Assembly (NCBI GenBank): GCA_015478945.1
Contig: JABUQX010056980.1
Coordinates: forward strand, 1 to 43,182
Direction: 5' to 3'
DNA length: 43,182 bases
Source of the DNA: Trachelipus rathkii
Lineage: Eukaryota; Arthropoda; Malacostraca; Isopoda; Trachelipodidae
The notes under the pieces are model-generated. The model did not search any database and had not been told where the DNA came from. It saw only the letters and a list, made by a program, of their open reading frames with translations. The first letter of the stretch is position 1. Every line of letters starts with the position of its first letter. Positions 1-9,735 of this stretch are shown piece after piece. A program made the position numbers and the translations under genes.

Positions 1-859
1 AAAACACAAGCCAGGAATAAGAGCCATGTAGTCTATTGGCCAACAAATTCATCCATAACTTGATCACTTACTGGATCAGACACCAATCACTACCCAACAC
101 CAGCAAGCCAACTCTATTATATAACCATTATCCACCTAAACAGAAAACCCGAAACACTCATTTTAACTACTCTGACACCTTCTACTTTCTACCTTATCAT
201 TTGTCTCTAGATTAAATCTCCTTCGGAATCAATCTATGGGTATCATTGGTCAAAGATAAAAGATAAATGTCCTATCTGAATTCTCTATTTCAGGAATAAT
301 TATTTCGTGTTTTGTTTCATTCTTATCAAACGACATGTAATCTAATTTTACAATTTCTTTCTTTCCAATTGACGTCATTTTTGTCGGTTTAATTAAGAAA
401 CGTAACTTATTTTGAGTAAACGAAAATATGTTCAGATATTTGAATGAAACTGTCGCTTAAACGATTTCGCTGCTTTAAATTCGTAATAATTTAAACCGTT
501 ATCGTTTTTGTCACTTGTGCTTACGCTCGATGCCCCGTTTTATTCTTTAATTTCCTACATCATATACACTAGCATTTTATGTATCTTTTATTTTGTTTTC
601 TAACTTAAGAATTACATAAACCTCCCAATCGTACTATATTTAGCATAAAACTACGTCCATTTTTAAATACTATTTCAACTCTGAATTCTCCTCCTAATTA
701 ACCAATAGGCCTTACTATTCCTCTATCTCCAAATAATATTTCAAATCTCTCAAAAACATATTTTTAAAACATTCAAAATTACATTAAATATATTAATTCT
801 AAAATTACGGTTATAATAAGTATATCCCAAGCAAGCAAATTGCAATAAACATCAGTGCT
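1..859. other. Unassigned AT-rich sequence
   Basis: AT-rich sequence with no reading frame, element end or RNA fold that I can recognise. The non-LTR relic that follows could extend leftward into it, but I cannot read any conserved motif here. Confidence 0.5.
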
Positions 860-1100
860 CTTAACATTCAGTACTTACTCTCTAGATTGAGATACGGGCA
901 TCACCCGGATCTCCAGGAGTACAGACACAGGTTTCGACTATAAGATGTTATCTCACTACTCTGCCGCAGATGCTTAACAGAGGCTGAAACAGTAGAACAC
1001 CTAATTCTAAGTAGGAGATCTATGGCTCCACCCGGTGGAGGTGTGGCTGGGGGACCAGGGTCAATAAATAAATAAATAGAATTAAATAAATAAATAAATT
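860..1100 (+). pseudogene. Non-LTR retrotransposon 3' end: C-terminal relic plus (TAAA)n tail
   Basis: In one frame the sequence reads LSRLRYGHHPDLQEYRHRF, one in-frame stop soon after, then LCRRCLTEAETVEHLILS, and continues open to about 1073. The pattern of a short 'LR.GH' block followed by a Cys-x2-Cys and an 'ETVEHL' block is typical of the region after RNase H at the end of Jockey/I/R1-type non-LTR polyproteins. The frame runs straight into TAAA repeats (about 1061-1100), the simple-repeat 3' tail expected of such elements. The final Cys/His of the motif appears lost. The 5' part of the element is absent. Seen: motif and tail. Inferred: clade. Confidence 0.7.
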
Positions 1101-1235
1101 AGTCATATATAGTATATATAGTATATATATAGTATATATAGTAATATATAATCAAAATATATATAGTTATATATAGTATATATATATATATCCTATATCT
1201 ATAATATTATATATAGTATAATATATATATAGGTT
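1101..1235. repeat. Interrupted (TA)n tract
   Basis: TA dinucleotide run with recurrent TAGTA interruptions, directly downstream of the TAAA tail. Confidence 0.85.
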
Positions 1236-1386
1236 TTTGGTGAATAAATTAAAGAAAACTATTAAAATAAAAATATATATACAAATTCTCAAATACTAAT
1301 TTTCATTGTTATATCGCACTAAATGTGAAAATTTGTAATTAATCAGTTAATAATGACATCGTTAAATAAAGCTACTATAAATATTA

Positions 1387-1442
<56 letters not shown>

Positions 1443-1925
1443 GTTATTATTATTATTATTATTTTATTATTATTATTTATTATTATGTATTATTATTATT
1501 ATGGTTATTCAATTATTATTAAATTATATTATTAAATTTATTATTATTATTGTTAGTTATTGATTTCTCATTATTATTTTATTATTAATTATTATTTATA
1601 TTATTATATTATGTATTATTATTTATTATTATTATTATTATTCATTATTATTATTATTATTATTATTTATTATTTTTGATTATTATTATTATTAATTAAT
1701 TGATTATTATTATTTATTATTAAATATTATTATTATTATTATTATTATGTATTGATTATTATTATTATTATTATTGATATTATGTATTAATAATATTATG
1801 TGATTATTATTATTATCATTATTATTATTATGTATTATTATTAATTATTATTAATTATTATTAATTATTATTATTATTTTATTATTATATTATTATGTAT
1901 TATTATTATTATTATTATTATAATT
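1387..1925. repeat. (TTA)n trinucleotide microsatellite
   Basis: About 540 bp of ATT/TTA repeats with scattered interruptions (TATG, TTGAT, TTTA). The open frame of poly-tyrosine/isoleucine across it is a repeat artefact and is not annotated as a gene. Confidence 0.95.
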
Positions 1926-2052
1926 AGTTATTAACATTCCGGTTTGTTTGCTGTAGAGGTTTAAATTTACTTTGAATTAATCATGTCATGATTATTAGCC
2001 TTTCATGGACGACACTTAAAAAAAAACTTAATTATAGATATAGCTTAAAGCG

Positions 2053-2690
2053 CCTCAAAATACTAATTCCTTTAAATCTTTAAAATTTGCCTTTGCCATA
2101 AAATTCGAGTATTAAGAGATTCATATTTGGTGGAAGAATCAAATTTTTATTGGAAAATTTGTTAAAATACATTGACCATGGGCAATCTATTTATTTTGTA
2201 TATCACTACTCAAATTTTGCTTGGCATAAATTTGAGTATTAACAGAATTATTTTTGGTGGAAGTATTAAAAAAAAATAAATACGAGTAGAGTAATGTATA
2301 CTTAGACCCTCAATATTTATTTCCTTTCATATCTCTCAAATTTTGCTTTCCGTAATAAATTTGAGAAAAAGTAACCGTACTTTAAATAGTGCAATATACA
2401 TAGACCCTCAAATACTAATTTCCTTTCGTATCTCTCAAATTTTGTTTTGCGTAATAAATTTGAGTATTGACAGAATCATTTTTGGTGAAATCATTGGAAA
2501 AAGTCACCGTACTATTATAAATAGTGCAATGTACATAGACCCTCAAGTACTAATTTTCTTTCATATCTCTCAAATTTTGTTTGGCGTAATAAATTTGAGT
2601 ATTTGCAGAATCATTTTTTGGTGAAATCATTGGAAAAAGTCACCGTACTATAAATAGTGCAATGTACATAGACACTCAAATACTAATTTT
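2053..2690 (+). repeat. Roughly 130-bp tandem repeat, about five units
   Basis: Units begin near 2053, 2181, 2307 (a short unit of about 97 bp), 2403 and 2539, and a partial unit begins at 2672. Shared blocks in each unit are 'CTCAAATACTAATTT', a pyrimidine-rich stretch, 'AAATTTGAGTATT', 'AGAATCATTTTTGGTG' and 'ATAGTGCAATGTACATAG'. The first two units are the most diverged. Several units carry TACTAAT followed by pyrimidines, the layout of an intron branch point and polypyrimidine tract. The last unit leads into the 3' splice site of the exon at 2707. Confidence 0.85.
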
Positions 2691-2706
2691 TATTTTTATA
2701 TCATAG
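2671..2706 (+). promoter_or_regulatory. Probable 3' splice site (branch point, pyrimidine tract, AG)
   Basis: TACTAAT at 2681-2687 closely matches the branch-point consensus. Its branch A lies about 20 nt before the AG at 2705-2706, and the interval is T-rich with no other AG. This is a textbook-looking acceptor, and it sits in the final copy of the tandem repeat. Confidence 0.6.
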
Positions 2707-2894
2707 GTGCATCTGATATTATTCCCCGTCGCAAGGCTTTTGCTGAGAGAGGAATTGACAGCAGTGTTGTCCGCAAAAGCCAACCAGATATTGTCACACA
2801 GAACATCCTGCACAATGTCCGAGGCTCCATTAGAGGTTACGAAAATTTCGCCAGAGATTATGGTTTTAATGTTGATAGAAAATATTTCGAATAA
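2707..2894 (+). CDS. Probable terminal coding exon of an unidentified gene
   Basis: The first two bases complete a split codon. The frame then runs for 61 codons to TAA at 2892-2894. It opens ASDIIPRRKAFAERGIDS and closes GYENFARDYGFNVDRKYFE, a charged, globular-looking C-terminus. The exon is clearly richer in G+C than the AT-rich flanks, and composition falls back at the stop. An excellent acceptor precedes it and an AATAAA overlaps the stop (2890-2895). No donor is obvious inside. A GTG-starting frame in another phase (to 2907) covers the same bases, but its start falls exactly on the splice junction, so I treat it as a shadow. I do not recognise the protein family. Upstream exons must lie left of the window or be unrecognised; the gene cannot be named from this exon. 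Confidence 0.55.
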
Positions 2895-4270
2895 AAAGTT
2901 ACTTTAAATCTCTTCTAGTTGCTTTCTCCTTTCTATTATTTAATATCTTCACATTTCTCTCACTTATATTTTTTATAATTTATTCTATATTATTATTAAA
3001 TACATCAAAATTAAATCATATTAAGATAATCATTAAATAAAAATATAAAAGTGATCAAAACTGGGAAGCTCAACAGACAATCTATTATATTTGATATGAA
3101 ATATGATGTATCTGTATTATATTTAAATAAACAATACTTCGAATTTCTTCAGATTTTTTCTTTTTGATTTTCATAGGGTAATTACTAAGCGTTTTAATTA
3201 TTCTCATATTTATCATAAATAGAACTAATGCTTAATTTGATTTTTATTTTTTAATTCTTAATTAAACAAAAGTTATATCATATATTTTAAGGTCGCTTCT
3301 TCATTACATATTATTATTTTTTTCTCAAAATTTTTAGTAAATATTTACCTTGGTTTAGCAATTTTACAAACTTTTAATAAGCTTATTAATTTTAATGATA
3401 GATTTTTATATAAACACTTAATTTTACGTCGGCAACGTTAGGAATTTAAAGGCTTAAAATGTATTTTATTACCAGTTCCCCCAGCCTCTGATAATAAAAT
3501 ATATTTAGTTTTTAAATTCAAAAATTTTAAATGATTACAAGCACCTTTAAGAACAAAGTGCATGATGACTGGTTGTACCACAATAAATTATTTCATATTA
3601 AAAGTTTGAATACTCAAAAATATATATTGTTGTAGTCATTAACGGATTTAGGCTGCCCCATCTGACGATTTTTGGTATCCTTTACAATTTTCATTCATTT
3701 ACAATCCCATACGAACCGATTGAATAAAAAACACACATTCTTCATAAAAGATTGTAAAAATATTAATATCTTTGATACAAAAATAAAAAATATTTAAATT
3801 CATTGTTACTTTTAATTATCTGTTCCTTATATTTTCAAGTTAGTATTTATTTAGTATTTATTTAGTATTTATTTAGTATTTATTTTAGCATTTATTTTAG
3901 CTAATTTATAAGTTATTCTTTGAAATAATGAATTTATTTATAAAACATAATTATTGAATACCATTCTCCTCTACTGTTGTTAGTTATATAAGATAATTAT
4001 ATTATATTATATAAGATAATTAAATATAATATATAAGATAATTTAAAATATTTCTCAAAATGAAAAGATTCACTTCTTATTCCATTCGCACCTGTTACCT
4101 AGAGAAGAATGATTAATTAAATACTTTATTATTAATAACTATTAATTTTTAATTTTATTATGTAAAGGCTAGGAAGAAATAAAACCATATAATTTCGTCT
4201 TAAAATATGCATAAACTTAATCCCTTACTTTGGTTGAATTCAAAGTTTGCTTAAAATATAATTTATCAAA
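2895..4270. other. Unassigned AT-rich sequence downstream of the exon
   Basis: Probably 3' UTR and intergenic or intronic sequence. Several AATAAA/ATTAAA-type hexamers occur after the stop, but none can be singled out as the polyadenylation signal. No coding motif seen. Confidence 0.4.
3840..3899. repeat. Short tandem repeat, TAGTATTTATT unit
   Basis: Five or more copies of an 11-bp unit (TAGTATTTATT), the last two slightly changed (TAGCATTTATTT). Simple sequence repeat. Confidence 0.85.
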
Positions 4271-4276
4271 ACTGAA

Positions 4277-4435
4277 ATAATATATTATAATATATAAAGT
4301 ATATATATATATATATTATAATAAGTTATATATATATATATATTATAATATATATATATAATAATAATATATTATTATATATATAATAGTATATATATAT
4401 ATATATATATATATATACTAAGTCTAGTACTATAT
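4277..4435. repeat. Interrupted (TA)n tract
   Basis: TA repeats with TAATAA interruptions. The isoleucine/tyrosine open frame on the minus strand arises from this tract. Confidence 0.9.
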
Positions 4436-4826
4436 AAATATTTAAAGGTAAAGCTTGAGACGCTTTATAAATATTTATACTGTGAAATGCCTTTAAGGTT
4501 AAACTATAACTAAAGAAAGGATTCATAAATCTTTTAAATTTTTAAAATATTGTAGCTAATTTATATTTAGTAGACGTCTATTCCACATTAGCTTTCAGCC
4601 TAAGGAGGCCCTCTGTCAGATGTGTTACTTAAAGAACTAAAATTATGAAATCTAAAAATTAACCTAATTGAATATAAGCAGAATGCACAAAATCAAGTTA
4701 ATATTAGAAAGTTTTTGGGATTAATTTCTTAAAAAATGGTGTGGAGTTTAAGATTGTTTTTAGATGGGATAAATTAGGAGCTCGTTTTTTTGTATGTTAA
4801 TAAAATTTTTTGTGTTGTTTATACAG

Positions 4827-4838
4827 AAAATGGATTCG
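4827..4838 (+). CDS. Possible 12-nt microexon
   Basis: A T-rich tract ending in TTTATACAG (AG at 4825-4826) is followed by AAAATGGATTCG and then a full-consensus GTAAGT donor at 4839-4844. The 12 nt are a multiple of three and contain an ATG in a good context (AAAATGG). The pairing of two strong splice signals around a microexon is suggestive, but in 43 kb of T-rich DNA it can arise by chance, and no linked exon has been found. Confidence 0.22.
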
Positions 4839-5280
4839 GTAAGTTTCTTTCTAAGGTGAGAGTTTTTCTTAGTAGTTGTTAATGATTGATAGGTGTCATG
4901 GTATGATATCTATGTTTGGGGTGTTTGTGGTTGAGGGTGTGTGTGTGCTCATGTATGTGAGGCAGAAGTGCGGTTGTCTGTAAGAATCATGATTGTGGTT
5001 GTTAAATATTGTCTGCGAGTGGAAGTCATGAGTTTTCTTCTCCAATAATAGACTATTAACAGTTTATAGGCAGAGGAGTCTTGTAAATGCATTGTAAAGT
5101 AGAGGATTAAAAGGTGTGTGTTTGAGGTTTGAGAATGTACTTAAAAGGGAGGTATGGAGGTATGGATATTGATGGTGTTGGTTAAGATTTTTTTGTAACA
5201 GGAGTTAGATGTTTTGGTGTAGGTAAGGGAGAAAAGATTTATAAAGGTGTTTTAGTGTTGGTTTTATTGTAATATGTATT
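4839..5280 (+). other. GT-rich unassigned stretch, possible retroelement debris
   Basis: G/T-biased sequence. A short frame near 4925-4975 reads VEGVCVLMYV, faintly like the 'EGV.VPTLMYG.E' block near the end of the non-LTR family found at 37.5-40.7 kb. No longer alignment is visible by eye, so this is weak. Confidence 0.2.
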
Positions 5281-5406
5281 TTTTGCTTTACATAAAGCTT
5301 TGAAAAATGATGTGGAAGGCATAGAAATCTTCAAAATCTTGCTCCTCGCTCATCTCAACCAGGGTGAACTTTCATCAAGAGCTGTGAATCAGTTTTTGAA
5401 TGATTG
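5272..5406 (+). CDS. Short open segment of unknown nature, weakly ankyrin-like
   Basis: One frame reads FALHKALKNDVEGIEIFKI, then LLLAHLNQG, and stops at about 5404-5406. 'ALHKALKND...IFKILLLAHLNQGE' has the hydrophobic spacing of a single ankyrin repeat. A T-rich stretch ending AAAG precedes it. Only one repeat-like unit is present and no partner exons are seen. It may be an exon fragment, a transposase remnant or chance. Confidence 0.18.
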
Positions 5407-6330
5407 ACGAAGTAAAAGAATGTTTTAATATTAAAATTTAATGGGGATGAATTTCAAGACGTAAATACAATTAACCTTGCGTAAGCACAATAAAATTATT
5501 GAGGGTAAATAATTTTCAAAATCTGGCATCTTCTTTTTCATAAAATAGTAAGAATTTTTTGTTTATGGGCCGGCCCTTGCAACCAAAAGGTCAAACTGAT
5601 CCCCTCAAGTATCAGAATGTTCATTTGATAAATTTATGAATGGAAAATTCTTTTAATAAGGGAAGAGTCCCAGGAGACAAGCAATTTTTGAGAGCCGAAG
5701 AAAAACGGTTTAGTCTCCGAATTAAATCGAGAGGCTAAAGAGAATATGTGACGTAATTATTTGTCAGATAAAAGATAGATTTTCATTTCTCACGACATTT
5801 AATTGTTGCCAAGTTATTTCTGCCGGAAATGTTTCCTCAGTATGATCCCATCTTTTCTGAGAAAAAAGTAAATGAAAACCTGTAAAGTGTAACTTTCTTG
5901 ACATACGACAAACTTAAACAAACTATCTTATATATAACCTAGAAGAAATTTCGTTAGCTATGTCTGGAGCCATAAGCTTCTATTTGCTGGTCATTACTGA
6001 AATCACTTGGAGCCACTTTTAGTGAACAGTGTGAAACTCATTAAAATTTTTTAATACCATTTCCGAATGACAGAACGGTCCCGGAGTGATGCTATTTTTT
6101 TCTAAACTTTAAAACACAGGGTATTAAACCTTTCTTAGAAACACCATGGGTTAGCAATGCTTTCGATCGATTTTAAGTATATATTCTTAATAATAAGTGA
6201 TTGATTAAATTGTAAAATCAAAGTGTAAAATAAAAGTGTAAAAGTAAGTTACATAACTTTTTAAAAAATTTGCTAAAATTTTTTAATTTTTCTAGACTTA
6301 ATGCGCTGTTACGTCATCAATGGCTCTCTG
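5407..6330. other. Unassigned unique-looking sequence
   Basis: Moderate-complexity sequence without recognisable coding motif, tRNA-like fold or repeat end. Confidence 0.4.
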
Positions 6331-6339
6331 TTTTTGAAA

Positions 6340-6625
6340 ACACACCGCACGTCACACACACACGACACTAACACACACACACAACATAAGACACACACAC
6401 ACACACACACAACCAACACACAACACGACACACCTACACACACAACCCACACACACACACACAAACACTAGTAAATATATATAAATATATATAATATATA
6501 TATATATATGATGTATATATATATATATATATATAATATTATATGAAAAATATCAATTATAATTTACTAGTTGTATATGTGGTGTGTGTGTGTGTGGGTG
6601 TGTAAAAACGTAAAAAATGATGCTC
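6340..6625. repeat. (CA)n / (TA)n / (TG)n fold-back
   Basis: A (CA)n-rich block (6347-6468), then CTAGTAAATATA, then a (TA)n core, then ATTTACTAG and a short (TG)n block (6580-6603). The CA and TG blocks and the CTAGTAAAT/ATTTACTAG pair are inverted with respect to each other. The flanks (ATGGCTCTCTGTTTTTG and the complement of CGTAAAAAATGATGCTCAATGG) are also loosely complementary. Confidence 0.65.
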
Positions 6626-6649
6626 AATGGCTTCAAGGACGACCGCCGC

Positions 6650-6706
6650 CTGATATATTAATATAATAGCTATATATATATATATATATGATGTATATAT
6701 ATATAG

Positions 6707-6743
<37 letters not shown>

Positions 6744-6973
6744 GTATATATATATATATATATATATAGTATATGTTATTATATATATATACTATTATAT
6801 ATAATATATATATATAATATATTATATATAATTATAATAAAATTTTTAAATTATTATATATATATATTATATATAATATATATATATATATATATATCAA
6901 TATAATATTATATATATATATATATTATATATATATAGATAATATATATATATACTATATATATAATATACTA

Positions 6974-7020
<47 letters not shown>
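6650..7020. repeat. Long interrupted (TA)n tract
   Basis: About 370 bp of TA repeats with TAGTA, ATTAT and CAATA interruptions. Confidence 0.9.
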
Positions 7021-7021
<1 letters not shown>

Positions 7022-7344
7022 CAAAGACCATTGGTTTTAAAAAAAATAATAATTAAACCTTTTGTTTTTTGTATGTTTTTGTTTTTTTCATGATTTTTAT
7101 ATATTCTTGTATGTAGATTTTTATTTAATAAGGTACTGTTTAAATACCTGCGTTTAAATAATTAACATGTAATAATGAATATTTTGAGAATGCTCAGACT
7201 AGATAAATTTAGTCATTTTAAATGGCAAGTTCACGCTTCTCAAAATAATTATTAATTAATTCTTCACAGTGGTTCCAATTTTAATCATGATGAAGAATGA
7301 TAATTATTGCAGGGTTATTGTTATGTCTGTTAAGGTAGAAATGA
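7021..7344. other. Unassigned sequence left of the palindrome
   Basis: AT-rich, non-repetitive by eye. Unlike 7345-7530, it has no inverted partner on the far side of the 8.27-kb palindrome. Confidence 0.4.
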
Positions 7345-7810
7345 CCTTAAGTAAACTGTGTTCTCAAAATAATTTAGTTTCGGAAAGGTGGTAAAATATT
7401 TGATTTCTTTAGGTAACAGAAAAATTAAAAATTTGATTTGCTTATAAAAGGAACTTACTTTTTATATTTTTTTTCAGCTTCAAATTGAATTAATTCTTCA
7501 ATTTCGTTTTATTTAATTTGTTTTAGTTTATTATATATGATATATATATATAATAATATCATATATTAGTGAGTATATATATATATATATAAGTATATAT
7601 TGTATATATAAATATATAATATGATATATATATATATATATATATTATGTATATGTTTTTGTGAATATATATATGTATATATATATATTAATTATTATGA
7701 TATATTACTAGTATGATTATGTATATATTTATGATACTTATCGATAAGATATATATTAATTAATCGTATAGTTAGATATTATATATTATATATTAATATA
7801 TTATACTATA

Positions 7811-7848
<38 letters not shown>

Positions 7849-7958
7849 GTAGATGGTCATATTTTTTTATGCTCACGCGTATTAGCTAGAGAAGCGCAGT
7901 TCTACAGGTAAAGACAAATTATATATTTGGAAAGCCGCAAATTCTAAGGATGGGATTT

Positions 7959-7961
<3 letters not shown>

Positions 7962-7990
<29 letters not shown>

Positions 7991-8018
7991 GTTTTTAAGT
8001 AAATTTTTTTTTTTTTTT
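7962..8018. repeat. Poly-T run inside the left arm
   Basis: Two T homopolymers separated by GTTTTTAAGTAAA. The right arm has the complementary A-rich stretch at 8520-8558, so the run belongs to the palindromic unit. Confidence 0.85.
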
Positions 8019-8039
8019 AACTAAAGAATATCTATGGGA

Positions 8040-8500
8040 AACCGCAAAGATGGCAGGAGTCGGGTCTCTCGCCTCCCGGTGGACGAACGGGGGTGGACTT
8101 AATCCCCCCCCGCCGGGGATGGTCTCCGGAACCACACCCCGCTCTTGGTCTTCATGGGTCGTCGCCCGGGCGGTTCTCCCGACCGATCCCCCCCGGCGTA
8201 TAGAACATCCCCTCTGTCCCCGTACGGCTCTGAAGCCCCTAAAAAAAACTTAAAATTTTCCAACAAAAAAAAACCACACCACACTCACTCCTCACCAAAT
8301 CTTCGGGCTCGAGCGACCGGGACAGAGGGGGACGTTTCATACCCCGGAGGGGACGGTCGGAGGAACCCCCGCGAACCCAAATACCAAAGCGGGGGTTCCC
8401 GAGACCATCCCCGGAGGGGGGGATTTAGTCCCCCCCGTCGGTCACCGGGAAGCCGAGAAGACGCCCGATCCTCCATCTTTGCAGGTTTACCCTAGGGTAT
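8040..8500. mobile_element. GC-rich inverted core of unknown element
   Basis: A strongly G/C-rich island in otherwise AT-rich DNA. Each arm carries the order AAAGATGG, TCCCGGTG, GGGGGACT(A)AATCCCCCC, CCGGGGATGGTCTC and CCTCTGTCCC. The motif GGG-ACTAAAT-CCC is itself a small inverted repeat. A related copy lies at 18240-18330. Short open frames on both strands are by-products of high GC and show no family motif. I do not recognise the element. Confidence 0.6.
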
Positions 8501-9000
8501 ATCAGTTGTAGTTAAATAGAAAAAAATTTTAACTTCAAAAAAAAAAATAAAAAAAATTAAAGTCCCATCCTGAATTTCCGGCTGATTCCAAATATAATAA
8601 TCTTGTATTTCACGTAGGACTGGCCGCTTCTCATAGCTACATACGTGAGCGCATTAAAAAAAATATGACCCAGTCTACTATATATCTATATATATAATAT
8701 ATATATTATATATATTATATATATACTATAATATATATATTATATATATATATATAGTAAGATTATATATAAATATTTATGTATATATATAATATGATTA
8801 TATATAATATAATAAACTAACAAATTAAATAAAAGGAATTGGGAAAATTTCAATTTGCTGCTTGAAACATTATATAAAAGTAAGTTCTTTTTATACAAAT
8901 CAAATTTTTAATATTTTTCTTGTCCCTAAAGTAAAATTATTACCAATCCTTCCAATCACTAAATTATTTGAGAACACAGTTATACTTAGTCGCATTTAAT

Positions 9001-9141
9001 TTATATTATATATATATAGTATATGATATATATATATAATATATTATATATATATATATATATATATAGTATATATATAAGTTAATATTAGCTGGTATAT
9101 AAGTCATATTATATATTGATATATATATATATAATATATAA

Positions 9142-9174
<33 letters not shown>

Positions 9175-9535
9175 ATACGATATATATATAGTATCACAGT
9201 ATGATATAATATATATATATTATATATAGTTAATATAATATTAATATATATATATATATATATAGATATATATATATATTATATATAATAGTATATAATA
9301 TATATTATATATAGTATATATTTATATATATATATATATATATAGTATCTATATAATATATATATAATATATATTATATATATATAGTATAATAATATAT
9401 ATAAATATATATATACCGCGTATATTACGTATATATATATAATATATATAATATATAATAGTATACAAAATAATATATAGTATATATATATATAATAAGT
9501 ATATAATATATATATATATATATATATACTATATG
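9001..9535. repeat. Long interrupted (TA)n tract
   Basis: About 530 bp of TA repeats. By eye it contains nine TAGTA interruptions against one TACTA on the plus strand, a clear strand bias. Confidence 0.9.
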
Positions 9536-9559
9536 TTAAATGTTACTATTCTCAGTTCC

Positions 9560-9735
9560 TTCATCATTTATATTTCATTCAGATTTTTTAATTTCAACCA
9601 TGTTAAATAATTTTGTGCAGAAAGATAATTTCCCGCTTTAACTGTTTCAAAGTCTATTTCTGAAGCTGTGCATATAAACCCAAATGTAGAAAACACTCTT
9701 TCAACTTGCATTTGATGAAGAAGCTGATAGGAAGC
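9560..9735 (-). pseudogene. hAT transposase C-terminal (dimerisation) relic
   Basis: Minus-strand reading near 9690-9713 gives QVERVFSTFGFICTA, followed by ETVKAGNYLSAQNYLTWLK. 'ERVFS..G' followed by a Leu-rich helix is the conserved hATC dimerisation region at the C-terminus of hAT transposases. The usual 'SSA' before ERVFS is replaced by HQMQ, and the catalytic domain upstream is not readable. This copy differs from the hAT pair at 11.2-15.8 kb, so it is a separate family. The plus-strand open frame at 9821-10057 is a shadow. Confidence 0.65.

Larger units (their letters stand above)
7345..9000. repeat. Large imperfect palindrome (fold-back), centre near 8268
   Basis: The left side, read as reverse complement, re-appears on the right in the same order in three blocks. 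Block 1: 7345-7530 with 8822-8998 (shared ACTGTGTTCTCAAA, AAAAATTTGATTTG, TTTTATTTAATTTGTT). Block 2: 7853-7955 with 8560-8680 (TGGTCATATTTTTTTA, GCTCACG, GAAGCGC/GAAGCGG). Block 3: 8040-8235 with 8300-8500 (GC-rich). TA tracts of unequal length separate blocks 1 and 2 on each side. Arms differ by many small indels. The loop is about 8245-8290. No transposase frame is readable. It could be two inverted element copies, a fold-back transposon or a chimeric read artefact. Confidence 0.85.

Noticed and set aside
1353..1535. Open frame of poly-tyrosine/isoleucine
   Set aside because: Translation of the TTA microsatellite; no start context or non-repeat sequence.
2707..2907. 66-codon GTG-start frame as the gene
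   Set aside because: Its start coincides with a splice junction; the alternative phase gives a more natural charged protein and ends where composition changes.
8050..8495. Several Pro/Arg/Gly-rich frames on both strands
   Set aside because: All lie in the GC-rich palindrome core, where high GC removes stops; no domain and the frames mirror each other across the arms.
7345..9000. Stating that the palindrome is definitely a sequencing artefact
   Set aside because: Arms differ in content as well as by indels, and a third dispersed copy of the core exists, so sequence alone cannot settle it.
9006..9197. Ile/Tyr-rich frames in TA tracts (also 4326-4526, 11024-11248, 15782-16000, 16475-16717, 39361-39595)
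   Set aside because: Read-through of (TA)n, which has no stop in some frames when interrupted by G.
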